Source of the DNA: Sepioteuthis lessoniana
Taxonomy: Eukaryota > Mollusca > Cephalopoda > Myopsida > Loliginidae
Assembly (NCBI GenBank): GCA_963585895.1
Contig: OY757913.1
Location: 109,367,732-109,431,731 of the forward strand
Direction: 5' to 3'
DNA: 64,000 bases
Positions 48,195-58,840 of this stretch are shown here, piece after piece. The notes under the pieces are model-generated. The model saw nothing but the letters and a program-made list of their open reading frames with translations, was not told the DNA's origin and ran no database searches. The first letter of the stretch is position 1. Every line of letters starts with the position of its first letter. The position numbers and the translations under genes are program-made.

Positions 48195-48570
48195 TACATC
48201 CTTTTGTGATTACTAACATCGGATGTTGCATTAATGAATTATGATTGTTACCTTGTGAATTGAGCCGTTTTTTCCCCCTCAGACTTCAAAAATCGCGGCT
48301 CGAGCCCTTCTAAGTTAAGCTTTGCAGCCCTCGAGCTAAAAAGATTGGGAACCCTTGACCAAGAGCTATGAAATATACCTAGTATTTCTATATATTCAAT
48401 CCGCAGTTCAGCACACTTGGCACATTGTTTATCAAATTTCTTTCACCCTACCCACTAAAAATAAATAAATAAATAAAACTTTCAAAAGAAGATTATTTAA
48501 TTCTTGGTTAAGCCAAGAACTTTTCAGCATATGTATAGTGAACAATGTAACTTTTTTCTGTTTGATTGTT

Positions 48571-48603
<33 letters not shown>

Positions 48604-49021
48604 ATCAAGATGAAAGTCTAGTATCAGTAGCACTCTGGTTAGGATCAGTGTTACTCTCACAGCCCAGTGCTTGGATCAAGATGTAGTATCGGTATCTAAA
48701 TAAATATATCCTCCCCCCAAAAAATAGACATAGATATATTCAAAATAATAATTGTTCATATTCAATATCTTAAACTTTTTAAAATAACAGAAAGATGTCC
48801 ATACTTTATTTGGGTGCGAAGCAGAAATGCTGGAGAACAACACTTGAATCCTTGACACAATTCACAGATACAACACTGATCCTAGGAAGTAATGTCGATT
48901 CACGTGTAAATGATCCCATCATTTTTGACGGGTACTATGTTGTATTTATACAAATAACAACAGTAACATAGAACATGATATAACTTAACGTTTTTTTATA
49001 AGAAAAATGGTAATAACTGCT

Positions 49022-49266
49022 GCTAGTTAGAGTGTTCATTAATGGCCTGGGAGGTCTGGGTTCAATCCCAGGTCGAGTCATACCAAAGACTCAAAAATGG
49101 TACTTGATGCCCCCTTGCTTAACACTCAGCATTATAAGTTAGGGATCAAGGGTAAAATGAAGCAATCCAGGGAAAGGAGTAGCGCCCTTCTTTACACCTC
49201 GGTGTAGTAGCTATCGAAAAGGGAGCCTTCGGATTGCCATCAACTAAGGTCGCCATCTTTACTTAT
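49022..49266 (+). mobile_element. SINE-C copy
   Basis: Head GCTAGTTAGAGTGTTC with GGGTTCAATCCCAGGTCG, full body, end GGTCGCCATCTTTACTTATT. R2-type LINE 3' sequence follows on the other strand. Confidence 0.8.
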
Positions 49267-49267
49267 T

Positions 49268-49400
49268 TATTTTAACTCCTTCGAGTCTTTCACACCAACT
49301 CTGACTGGTGGTTTTTCACTGTACTCTGACTGACAACAAGTCTGCTCCGATCTCTCGAACTTTACAAAGTATTCTAGATGATTTAATGAGTATCCCCCAA
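49268..49400 (-). mobile_element. 3' end of R2-type LINE (fragment)
   Basis: Read on the minus strand it matches the terminal UTR of the LINE at 57-58 kb: the GTGAAAAACCA element, a CACCA...TGGTG hairpin and GTGAAAGACTC. It abuts the 3' end of a SINE copy. Confidence 0.6.
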
Positions 49401-49532
49401 TATTTCCTTAATATCGACCTTAGCCACTTATTATTATCATTAATAATTTTCAGCTTTACGTTAGGTTTCTTTCAATCTTTCACTCGAGTTCTCACTCGAG
49501 TCTTCACTCGAGACCTAAAGTAAAGGAAGGTA

Positions 49533-49533
<1 letters not shown>

Positions 49534-49605
<72 letters not shown>
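49534..49605. repeat. (TG)n microsatellite upstream of exon C
   Basis: About 35 TG units ending 77 bp before the exon at 49683. (TG)n near acceptors can bind splicing regulators in other animals; no such role is shown here. Confidence 0.95.
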
Positions 49606-49608
<3 letters not shown>

Positions 49609-49682
49609 TGATTATCATCATTATCATTTACATTCTTTTTTGTTATATATATATATATGTATAAATTTGTTCTGTTTTCCAG

Positions 49683-49770
49683 AGCATCAAAACTTCAAGA
49701 ATATTCGAGAATTGAAAGCATTGGAGAAAAGTCTGAAAAGGGAAACTTCTCGAATCCAAAAACCGCCTCA
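49683..49770 (+). CDS. Candidate short coding exon C of the main locus
   Basis: A strong acceptor (TTCTGTTTTCCAG) and a near-perfect donor (GTAAGT at 49771) bound 88 bases. The exon opens with two bases that finish a codon (phase 1) and ends with CA (phase 2). The 28 full codons read as a Lys/Glu-rich, probably helical stretch beginning HQNFKNIRELKALEKSLKRE and ending RIQKPP. Joined to the G left by exon A or by the giant exon it restores Glu. Its last two bases plus the first base of the exon at 61708 make CAA (Gln). A (TG)n tract lies just upstream in the intron. No family recognised. Confidence 0.7.
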
Positions 49771-49909
49771 GTAAGTCAATAATTGACAGAGAAAATCAGA
49801 TCTTGTTTGTTTATTTATTCAGTCATTCATTTATTTATTTATTGCTTCTGTCTTAAAAATTCTATTAATAAATATACCACTATATAGAAGAAATTCACAG
49901 CAAAAACAA

Positions 49910-50040
49910 TTGGGTTTCTTTGTTTAATGGCATATCAACCTTCCTTGGTTATTTAATGCCAAAGTCATCCTTCTACAAGAATAGTCGAAGGTACTATTTA
50001 ACCCATAGCTGGGAGGATATGGGGAGTTCATACCTTTCCC
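49910..50040 (-). mobile_element. SINE-A tail half, minus strand
   Basis: Contains TTAATGGCATATCAACCTTC and the body through CATAGCTGGGAGGATATGGG. The head is replaced by composite-repeat sequence from 50045. Confidence 0.7.
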
Positions 50041-50044
50041 TAGT

Positions 50045-50250
50045 TGATACTTCAGGCCACTATCATACACCACATGAAATTCTTATAGGAGTAATAGCAA
50101 TGAAGAGAAACTCCACATTCCCCAAAGCTCCAGAACTGAAACCTCACAATCAGATGGTTTTGTGTCATATCCAGGACACTTGTTGGCGGGTCTTACTCCT
50201 CTTCAGATGAGCAATCGGCTCATTCAACCACCCCAACTGACAGGGCTGAT
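50045..50250 (-). repeat. Composite repeat head, alternative version, minus strand
   Basis: CTTCAGGCCACTATCATACA then GCAATGAAGAGAAACTCC through GGTCTTACTCC. The same alternative block recurs at 52775-52975. Confidence 0.6.
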
Positions 50251-50267
50251 ATTTGTCTGAAGTTCGA

Positions 50268-50345
50268 ACTCACTGGAGTTCGAACTCGCTTACTACGATT
50301 CCGCAGTCTACCGCTTTAACCATTGCACCCCGAGGACACCCAACT
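50268..50345 (-). mobile_element. SINE-A head fragment, minus strand
   Basis: GTTCGAACTCGCTTACTACG followed by CGCTTTAACCATTGCACC is the reverse complement of the tRNA-like head. Only the head remains. Confidence 0.6.
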
Positions 50346-50977
50346 AGAACAATACTCTGAAAATGGTCAAACTTAAAGAACACAGCATTTTACTGTCCAA
50401 TTTGCAAGTCAATGATAATTACTTGGAGGTCTACGCCTCCGTTGGACGTCATTTTTTTTCAATCATTTAATACCATCAGGGATCGTCGTAACGATGAACA
50501 ACCAACGGATCGTCTGATAGATAAATTAAAAAAAAATTAGATAAATTTTAAAACATTTTGCTAACAATGCGTCCTCATTGTCCTAGTCAAAATAGCCAGC
50601 CCACGCCTGGATGGGATCGTGAACGTTATTTGATTAGTACCCCCACGCTCATACCTAAGCTGCAAACAATATAAAATCACCCGTTCTCCTCCCCTTCATT
50701 GTGAAAAGAAAACCTAAGTTTTTTTTTTGTATTCACCATTATTCGTTTAGAAACAGGTATATTTGCAGATTCAATCGTGCGTATCCCCCCATATCACACT
50801 AAAATGACCTAGTGTCAAATCCACCTTGAAAAGTCAGATAAATCAATACTTACAGATACAATAAGCCATATCACAAAAAAAGTCAGTGCTGGTACAGAAT
50901 AGCCCACCCATAAAATTTACATAAATTTTGTTTTAATGTACTAAAACATACAGAAATGTCATCCATGGATTCGTTTA

Positions 50978-51275
50978 GGAGCACTTAGAGTAACGGTTAT
51001 CGTCGTAAAAAATGGAATCGGTGACTTAAGTTCAAATCCTGGTCGAGACTGTTAGTGTTTCACTTGGTGTAAATGTCTTTGAAAAAGGCATGAATCCATC
51101 TGTTCTACCCTCATCACCAGCACCACCACAGCTATAGGTAAAAGGAGCGAAATGGGTTCTTTAACCTTGGCTGGGCAACCAGTCAAAGAGAAGGAAAACT
51201 CTGAATTCAAACAAACTGAAACTCTGCATAAAAGTTGACCTTGTGTCACATTTTACGGTTGTATAAGTGAATACT
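50978..51275 (+). mobile_element. SINE-D (tRNA-derived) near-complete copy
   Basis: Head GAGTAACGGTTATCGTCG and B-box-like AAGTTCAAATCCTGGTCGAG, then a body with GAAGGAAAACTCTGAATTC and end TTGACCTTGTGTCACAT ... GTGAATAC. Best full-length example of this family here. Confidence 0.8.
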
Positions 51276-51769
51276 TTTATGGTTATGCCTTTATAAAGGG
51301 TAATTGTGAGTTCGTCAAGCGAGAATAAAACAAGTCAACTCTCTCTCTCTCTCTGATAACAGGATAACAACTGAATTTTATTTCAAAAGTTTGGCACTTG
51401 TCAGTGCGTGTGTGTATGTGTGTGCGCGTGCACATGTCAAGTATTTGTTTGCTGATGACCGGAAATGTTTCAGCTTTATTGATGTGGTCACAATACATAC
51501 TTACATTCACACTGAGATGAGAATAAATTCCAGTCATTATTTTGATTTTTGTTGTTGCTTAACTGAATAGTCAAGGCCCAAAATTACGTCTACAATTAGC
51601 TACGATTCGGCTGTCGGTCATATTTCTTTGGTCTTTCCCTCTCTTAACCACTAAGAAAGTGTTAATTTATGGCCGATAGCCGATTTATAATTTTGGGGCC
51701 CAATTGAAAGTTTTCATTAAAATAATGGACCAAATGAGGAAAACTAACTCTTATCAGGATAATGAATAT

Positions 51770-52080
51770 ACAGTATTGGCCAAAAAAACTGACAGTGAAA
51801 AAAAATGAACCATTTTAATGAAATTTCAATGGCTTAGACACACGTAGGAAGTGATGATTTTCCTTGATTTGAGTTGTCAAAATTCCCTTAACTATAGCGA
51901 AAAGTCATAATTTTCTGAAACGGAAATTCTCAGAAATACCAAAAAAATAGGAAATTTCATAGTATGTTTTTTTAAAGAAAATTATGACTTTTCGATACAT
52001 TTAAAGGAATTTCGACTACAATAATCAAGGAAAATAATCACTTCCATTGAAGTTTCATTAGAATTTGTGGCAATAGTAAA
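51770..52080. mobile_element. Imperfect foldback element
   Basis: About 110 bp at 51817-51930 recurs as reverse complement at about 51965-52065; shared blocks include TCGAAAAGTCATAATTTTCT-like and GATTTTCCTTGATT-like sequence. The outer ends ACAGTATTGGCCA and TTACTATTGCCA look like degenerate Tc1-type termini. Non-coding. Confidence 0.6.
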
Positions 52081-52094
52081 AATATTTCAGTTAG

Positions 52095-52335
52095 TTGTGT
52101 TTTATGACATATCAACCATTGAGGGTCATTTAATGCCAAATCCTGTTTATACATATATACATATATGATTTGAAAGTGAACATTTGCAGATAATTTTATT
52201 TTTAAACGAATCATAGCTCATTTGTTTGCACAACGTTATATGGTTTCAAGTGCAATGGTAAAAGATTGAACAGTTTTATTTCACTCATATAGCGGACCCT
52301 AACAGGCGCATCCACTCCGGGTTAGAGAATACTTA
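52095..52335 (-). repeat. Composite repeat, minus strand
   Basis: Tail GACATATCAACCATTGAGGG, internal units, head piece CGGACCCTAACAGGCGCATC; homology stops at 52338 and related head sequence resumes at 52775. Confidence 0.65.
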
Positions 52336-52339
52336 GGAG

Positions 52340-52735
52340 TGTTGCGAACAAAACATAATCCCTTTCTTGTGATTCATGAGCGGAGCTTCTGATAATCACG
52401 TGATCGTTGGTCATGTGACAGTTTGAGAAGCGAGTTCTCTCTTTCTTTCTGACCAAGAAGGTCCTACTGATAGGACGTCTACTTCAGCTTCTGCTATGTG
52501 AGAAGCACGTGTATACAAATCACCTTACGAGAACTTACACGACACCAGAACAACGTAAGTGTAACTACTGCCATTCATCACCTTGTGCTTACAGCAACTA
52601 TTGCGCTTTTTATTTCGTATGGTTTCGGACAATTATTATTGTGTGCCATATATGTAAATATTAAATGCTTGCAGTTTAACGTTTCATGTCATGTAGTCTT
52701 TCCTTGTTGAACTATTCAGTGTTAGACAATCAACA
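52340..52735. other. Possible LTR-like insert in a composite repeat
   Basis: Begins TGTTGCGAACAAAAC and ends ATCAACA, richer in GC than its flanks, with CACGTG and CATGTG motifs. It lies within broken composite-repeat homology. No target duplication is visible, so the element type is unproven. Confidence 0.3.
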
Positions 52736-52774
52736 AGATAGTCTAATACATTATGAAAAAGTGTGGTTGGTAGT

Positions 52775-52975
52775 TCAGGCCACTATCATACACCACAAGA
52801 AATTCTTATAGGATTAATGGCAATGAAGAGAAACTCCACATTCCCCAAAGCTCCAGAGCTGAAGCCTAGATGGTTTTGTGTCATATCCAGGACACTTATT
52901 GAGGGGAGGAGTCTTACCCCTCTGTAGATGAGCAATCGGCTCATTCGACAACCCCAACTGACAGGGCTGAAAAAT
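52775..52975 (-). repeat. Composite repeat head, alternative version, minus strand
   Basis: TTCAGGCCACTATCATACAC, GGCAATGAAGAGAAACTCC and CAACCCCAACTGACAGGGCTG, as at 50045-50250. Confidence 0.6.
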
Positions 52976-53156
52976 TGTTCAGTTTTTTCACTGTTTTATT
53001 TTTCCAAAATTGTGAGTAATTTTTTTATACATTAAAACAACGTAAATTTTCATAGGTTGGCTATTCTGTACAAACACCAAAATATCGACCGTTTTGGGGA
53101 AGATGTCCGGGCAGACACTGGTCCCTAAGCAACCGCTTATATCTCTCCTTCCTCAG

Positions 53157-53328
53157 ACCGGATCTGCTTATCAACAACAATCTTCGAGTGGATCACAACG
53201 TGATTCGCTCATATAATAGAAATCCGGTTCACGGACAACGCTCCTCTCCTATTATTTTGAAAAGGGAAACTCAAAGAAAATCCCCTTTTGTCTATGAACA
53301 ATACCAATATATTATCTTTTATTTTTAA
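53157..53328 (+). CDS. Possible alternative 3' terminal exon of the main locus
   Basis: A pyrimidine-rich acceptor (ATCTCTCCTTCCTCAG) is followed by an open frame in phase 2, the phase left by the exon ending at 49770. It encodes about 56 residues, including DLLINNNLRVDHNVIRSYNR, and ends at TAA 53326-53328. AATAAA at 53351 and again at 53355 lies just downstream. No good donor occurs before the stop, so a terminal exon fits best. The stretch matches none of the repeat families seen here. No conservation can be checked, and it could be an unrecognised mobile-element fragment. Confidence 0.35.
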
Positions 53329-53453
53329 GTATTGTCTAATGAAAAATTTAAATAAATAAAAAAACTTACGTCAGAATCTGTCCCACAGGATATTTGGATA
53401 ATGATATGAATTAGAATTTTCGGTACTTGTCCAGAAAATTCCAGCGTGAGAGA

Positions 53454-53495
<42 letters not shown>

Positions 53496-53589
53496 TTTAC
53501 AATATTTATTGATAAAAAATGTGCTCAGCATTTGTGATAGAGATATATATTTTCTTTCTTAAGTAGAGGAATTATATAATGAATTGAAT

Positions 53590-53775
53590 TACCCTGACCA
53601 GAAAATCCGCCGAAAACACTTGCGCGTGACGCACGGAACCGCTGGACAAGCTGTTTCGACCTTATTAGATCTCATTAAGCAGTGTATATCGTGATCTCTC
53701 CAACTGGAGATCGAACCAGCGACCACAGAATACAGAGCTGAAGCGTTACCACTGAGCTACTGGTCCACATCACAA
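53590..53775 (-). mobile_element. tRNA-like SINE head, minus strand
   Basis: Minus strand carries GGACCAGTAGCTCAGTGG (perfect A box) and CTGGTTCGATCTCC (B box with an inserted base). The acceptor and T stems do not pair properly, so it is not a functional tRNA. An unrelated body follows toward 53590. Confidence 0.55.
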
Positions 53776-54023
53776 ACAATGCTCAACATCAGTGCTAGAT
53801 TATATTTAGATCCAAGTTTGAATAGCGTAGACATAATCAACGGTGATTGTCAGTTTCTCCCCTACACGATCAACAACCCAGGATATTCATTTTAGTTAAA
53901 AATGTTACATAAAGGAAATATAAAACTCGGTTCAATGATCACATAGGCGAGTAACTGACAGTCACCAAGTACCGTTGACTTTACGTCAACACTGCCCTAA
54001 TATATATATATATATATATATAT

Positions 54024-54285
54024 CGACTCACTGAACTAATGGGTAGAGTGTCCGCCAATGGCCCGGGAGACCGGGGTCCAATCCCAGGTCGAGTCATACC
54101 AAAGACTCAAAAAATGGTACTTGATATTTTTTTGCTTAACACTCATCATTATATGGTACTTATCAAGAGTAAAGTGGAGCAATCCAGGGAAAGGAGTTGC
54201 ACCCTACCCTACACCTCGATATAGTAGCTATTGAAAAGGGAGCTTTCGGGTTACCTTCGACTACAGTCGCCAACTTTACTTTTTT
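54024..54285 (+). mobile_element. SINE-C copy between a TA array and the Penelope-like element
   Basis: Head CACTGAACTAATGGGTAGAG with GGGGTCCAATCCCAGGTCG, body, end CAGTCGCCAACTTTACTT. (TA)n lies directly upstream. Confidence 0.85.
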
Positions 54286-54289
54286 ATAT

Positions 54290-56790
54290 AGGTACTATCA
54301 GCGATGCACACATCAAGAATTCCGGCTCACTCCTTAACAGATTGATTGACATTGATATGAATAACAAATATTTTGCTAGTCTAGATATCATATCCCTATA
54401 TATTACCATACCTGTAGATTGGTGTATTGAACGTTTAGATAATCACCTTCAAAAAGCAAGCGCTATATTACCCCTACCTGTCTCTAAATTAATCAAAATC
54501 TGTACCCTGGGTACATCACATTGTTATTTCCAAAGCAATACCACTTTCATAAACAGAAATTTGGTTTACCTATGGGTTCCTCACTCAGCGGACTTCTTGC
54601 ATGCATTTATCTCGAATTCCTGAAATCTGGTCCTTTTCAATATATTATCCCCGGCAGTACTAGTTATTTTTTTATATTTATGTTGTATAGCCGTAATACA
54701 ACTATACGTATGCATATACATGCGGCAACAAAATCAACAATAATGACAACCGAACACACTTCTTTAGAAAAATATACCTCTCACACTTTATTCTCGAAAG
54801 GGTTGCGAAAGGGTTGCGAAAGGGTTATGTGTGAGAGGTGAGTTGGAGACTGAACAAACTGCAACATATTGACCCCCAGTTCCTTTGTCTTTATCAGCAT
54901 TTCTTTCACGTTCCGCTGAGCTGCTCAATCGGGGGTCCTGAGGGCCTATAGCCCTCTGCCGGGTGCTGGTTCTCTCTACAACATCTTATCTCCAACTAAC
55001 TGACTCCAACTAACTGAAACTGTCTGTGGCACCGGGTTATATAATTCTTGTGGGCGTCACATCTGCACTCAATTCAACCCGCCCTCAGTCAAGGTTATAC
55101 CCTAATATCTTCGACCGGATGCACCTGTTATTTACACGGGTACATCTCTTATTTGACAGCTTAGCTGAGGGTCAATATGTTACATATAGACAGCATTTTA
55201 TTTTATTTATTTATACACAAGGTACTGATTTAAATAGTATCACTGACAAACTTATAATGTAGAACTTTCTACAAAATTCACATGTGAACTTGAATCAAAA
55301 ACACTCTGCCTTTTTTGGATGTCTTACTAAACAGGAATAGTGGCAAATTAGAATTTAATTTTTACCGTAAATCCTTCTGTAAAAATGCCCACATAGATTT
55401 CTATTCACACCACAACAATAATATTAAAAGAAGAGTTATCATAGATTTTTACCTTCAGGCCCTATGTATTTGTTCCCCAAAATATCTAAATGATGAATTT
55501 ACTCACATAGAAAATTTCTTAACCTTCTTTACCCCAAGCTTTTTATACACTTTGCTAAATCTAAAGCCCTTAAAATGTACAATAGAAATCGACCTCGATC
55601 TAATGTTAATACACATTCCGAAAAAATGAATCTCACCCATACACATTACTTACCTAACAATTCTTCTACTAACATCATAGGAAATAACTTAAATAAACGT
55701 GGTATCAAAACTGTCACTTAATCCTTTAAAACGATCAGCGATTTATTACACTCGAGTCCGTGACCCAACATCGTTTCTAACGCTGGCGTTTATTGCATTC
55801 CTTGTAAAGACTGTAAATCTAAACATATTGGCGAAACGTCGAGGAACATTCATAACGTTTTTACGAACATAGAAGAAATATTAAAGTAGGTAATCTTAAT
55901 AATGCACTTCTCCAACATATTTCTAAGTTTGATCACAACTTTGATTTAGGTGGAGCCACTATGTTAGTTTATATCCACAACAAAAGATTATGATGAATTT
56001 TCGAAGCCGGTGCAGTTTCTCTTTGCCGGTCAATCAGTTATCATCTTGGCTTCTTCAGCATTTCATCGTATTTTGAGAAACTTACTTTAAATAGCTACAA
56101 TATATTCCATGTTTGATTAATTATTTTCCATTAATAGTATCACAATTTCCCCATTAACCCTTATACACTTATTTCCAGCTTACTGCCTGTTTCCTCTTTC
56201 CCTTTCTCTGGTAAATATTTTATCTATTTACATTGCTGCTTTCATTTGAAGTTTCATCTGCCTTTCTCTCACAAATACCGATTTTATACTTTTTTAAAAA
56301 TCTTAATTTATAGACACGTTATTTGACATTTAATTTGATTTTGATTTCATAATTAGTTATTTACGTATATGTTTGTTTGATTCCTCTTCCTTTTACTCCC
56401 TCTTCCCTTTCCCTACATTCCCCCGCCTCTGTCTTCTATTTCCTTATCTCTCATTCTTCCGTTCTCTTCTTTTCTTTTCCTTCTTTCCTTCCTTCCTTCC
56501 TTCCTTCCTCCTTCTTCTTTCTCCTTTGATTCCATATCTCTCTTGATTCTATTTGCTCTACAACAGTGTCCAAAACAGTCACATGGCAAATTTTAAGCAC
56601 GAAGGCTGATTTATTGATTAAAAGGGTACTCCTTTCTCTGTATATATAATATTTCCTCCTTGTTTTGTATTTCATTAAACATCCTTCGGTGATTTAATTT
56701 CACTTAATATCATCATTTTATAGTCCTGATGATGGTTCATTAGAACCGAAACATTATAAAGTTGACTTTCTTTTACATTAAATTCTTCTT
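54290..56790 (+). mobile_element. Penelope-like element, degenerate, interrupted by an LTR
   Basis: Two frames carry Penelope-type reverse transcriptase blocks: a degenerate LYTNIPV-like motif near 54390-54415 and GLPMGSSLSGLLACIYLE at 54551-54609. The frame is then cut by a ~504 bp LTR-like insertion and resumes at about 55185. Further on come FLDVLLNRNSGKLEFN-like sequence (55310-55400) and a decayed GIY-YIG nuclease core (GVY...HIGET, 55782-55850). Near 56720 a CCTGATGATGG...GAACCGAAAC motif resembles ends often seen flanking such elements. Many frameshifts; inactive. RT plus GIY-YIG in this order is diagnostic of Penelope-like elements. Confidence 0.8.
54681..55184 (+). mobile_element. 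Solo-LTR-like insertion inside the Penelope-like element
   Basis: A 504 bp segment starting TGTTGTATAG and ending TGTTACA interrupts the reverse transcriptase frame. It has a TATA-like GGTTATATAATTC and ends in GGGTCAATATGTTACA, related to the segment ending at 30726. Direct GGGTTGCGAAA repeats lie near 54800. The target duplication is not clear, so the exact ends are tentative. Confidence 0.5.
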
Positions 56791-56811
56791 TTTAGATTAC
56801 TTTGTTCTTTA

Positions 56812-56853
<42 letters not shown>

Positions 56854-56904
56854 AAACATTTACATTATAAAAACACATTTCTTTATTCTTTCCCTCCTCA
56901 ACAA

Positions 56905-57010
56905 CAAAGAAGATGGCGACTTCAGGTCAATTGTTTTTACATACTAATAGCGTTAATAGCATTTTGTATTTATTCTATTTTTATGAAATTAATTCATGTA
57001 ATAATAATAA
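56905..57010 (+). repeat. Short repeat with (TAA)n tail, pair with 60045-60150
   Basis: TTTTTACATAC...AATAGCGT...TCTATTTTTATGAAA(T/C)TAATTCAT followed by (TAA)n occurs twice. The first copy abuts the R2-type LINE. Confidence 0.5.
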
Positions 57011-58245
57011 TAACAAAAATTCAAAAAGAATATCTCAGGAGAACTAGAAAACCACTCGAGACAAAACTCAATAGCAGAAACCTTATCAAAGGAATAAATA
57101 CCTGGGCTGTACCACTCGTTAGATATTCCGGACCCTTTCTCAAGTAAACCAGAGACAAACTTAAACAAATGGACCAAAGAACAAGAAAACTAATGACAAT
57201 GCATGAGGCTTTACATCCCAGAGACGACGTTGACAGACAATATGTTTCAAGAAAAGAGAGAGGAAGAGGACTTGCCAGGGTTGACGCATCGATACAACGA
57301 CTCGAAGACTATATACAAAAAAACGATGGAGGATTCATTACAGCCATCAGAAACGATACTGATAACACGATGGACAACAGAATGACAATAACTAGGAAAC
57401 AAAAATGGGAAGGAAAACAACCCTATGGGCGGTTTAAACAACTAATAAACAACATCTCACACGACAAAACCTGGACATGGCTAAGAAAAGGAAACTTTAA
57501 GAGAGAAACAGAATCTCTCCTAATAGCAGTACAAGACAACGCCGTAAGAACCAATCATATCAAAGCGAGAATAGATAAGACACAACAAAATAGCAAATGT
57601 AGACTATGCGGTGACAGAGATGAAACAATCAATCACATAATAAGCGAATGCAGCAAATTAGCGCAGAAGGAATATAAGACTAGACATGATTGGGTCGACA
57701 AAGTGATCCACTGGGAGAAGTGCAATAAATTTAAATTTGACCATACAAACAAATGGCATATGCACAACCCAGCACCTGTCCTAGAAAATGACACACATAA
57801 ACTCCAATAGGGCTTTGACATACATATGGATCACCTAATCTCGGCCAGAAGACCAGACTTAAAAATAATCAATAAAAAAAAGAGAACTTGCAAAATTGTC
57901 GACTTTGCTGTCCCGGCTGACGACAGAATAAAACTGAAAGAATGTGAAAAGAAAGATAAGTACCTCGACCTTGCTAGAGAATTGAAAAAACTGTGGAACA
58001 TGCAAGTGACAATTATACCAATTGTAATTGGTGCGTTTGGAACAGTAACTAAAGGATTACTAAAGGGACTGGAGAACTTGGAGGTTGGCGGACGCGTGGA
58101 GACCATCCAAATGACAGCATTATTGAGAACAGCCAGAATACTGAGAAGAGTCTTGGAGACTTGAGGAGACTTGCTGTCACTCAGACTCCAGTGAAAAACC
58201 ATCGGCTAACGCCGATGTGAAAAGCTCTAATCAGTGAATAATAAT
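57010..58245 (+). pseudogene. 3' half of a LINE with CCHC motif and restriction-like endonuclease
   Basis: A long frame broken by TAA at 57145, TAG at 57808 and TGA at 58162 can otherwise be followed across the region. It carries a zinc-knuckle-like C-x2-C-x8-H-x4-C motif (57598-57651) and downstream a PD...DFAVPAD pattern (about 57850-57920), resembling the restriction-like endonuclease of R2/R4/NeSL-type LINEs. The reverse transcriptase domain is missing, so the copy is 5'-truncated. The 3' UTR contains a perfect 7 bp hairpin (CATCGGC-TAAC-GCCGATG, near 58200-58218) and ends in a TAA-rich tail. Inactive. Confidence 0.8.
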
Positions 58246-58840
58246 TGTATTATACTAGACATGACTGGGAAAGAGAATATAAAACTAGACACAACTGGGT
58301 GGGCAAAGTGTTCAACTGGGAATTGGGCAAGAAGTTTAAATTTGACTATACTAATAACCGTCCTGGAAAATGAGACCCACAAACTTCTCTGCAATTTTGA
58401 GATACAAATGGATCATTTGATTAGAAATCTCGGCCAGATGGCCAGACCTAGTGATAGTCAACAACAAAAAAAGAGAAACTGCTGATTAGTGGACTTTGCC
58501 GTTCCAGCAGATCACAAAATGAAATTAAAAGAAAGCGAAAAGAGAGATAAATATCTGGACCTTGTTAGACAACTAAAAGAAACTACTGAACATGAAAGTG
58601 ACCGTGATACTCGTTGTAAAAGACGCTGTCGGTACAGTCACCAAAGTATTGGTACTGAGACTGGAGGACTAGGAAATAAGAGGACGAGTGGAGACCATCC
58701 AAACTACAGCATTGTTAAGATCGGCCTGAATATAAAAAAGAGTCCATAAAACTGGGGGAAATTGCTGTCATTCAAACTCCAGTGGGAAACCATCAGCAAG
58801 CGCTGATGAGAAAAACCCTCAAAAGAGTAAAACAATAATT
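58246..58840 (+). pseudogene. Second, more decayed 3' fragment of the same R2-type LINE
   Basis: It begins directly after the first copy's tail and repeats its final part: TRHNWVGK-like residues, the region before the endonuclease, DFAVPADHKMKLKE (58493-58540) and the 3' UTR with hairpin CATCAGC/GCTGATG (58790-58808). Several frameshifts and stops. The head-to-tail placement suggests insertion next to or into the earlier tail. Confidence 0.75.

Larger units (their letters stand above)
47275..48360. mobile_element. hAT-like non-autonomous element carrying two SINEs
   Basis: The left end CAGGGGGTCTCAACC (47285) and the reverse complement of the right end (CAAGGGTTCCCAATC) match at most positions, and both continue into CGAGGGCTGC/AGAGCC-type sequence typical of hAT-like ends. 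AAGAGC occurs at both flanks but an 8 bp target duplication is not exact. SINE-D (47470-47690) and SINE-A (47965-48194) sit inside. No transposase found. Confidence 0.5.

Noticed and set aside
53690-53775. tRNA gene on the minus strand
   Set aside because: A and B boxes are present but the acceptor and T stems do not pair; it is a SINE-type head.
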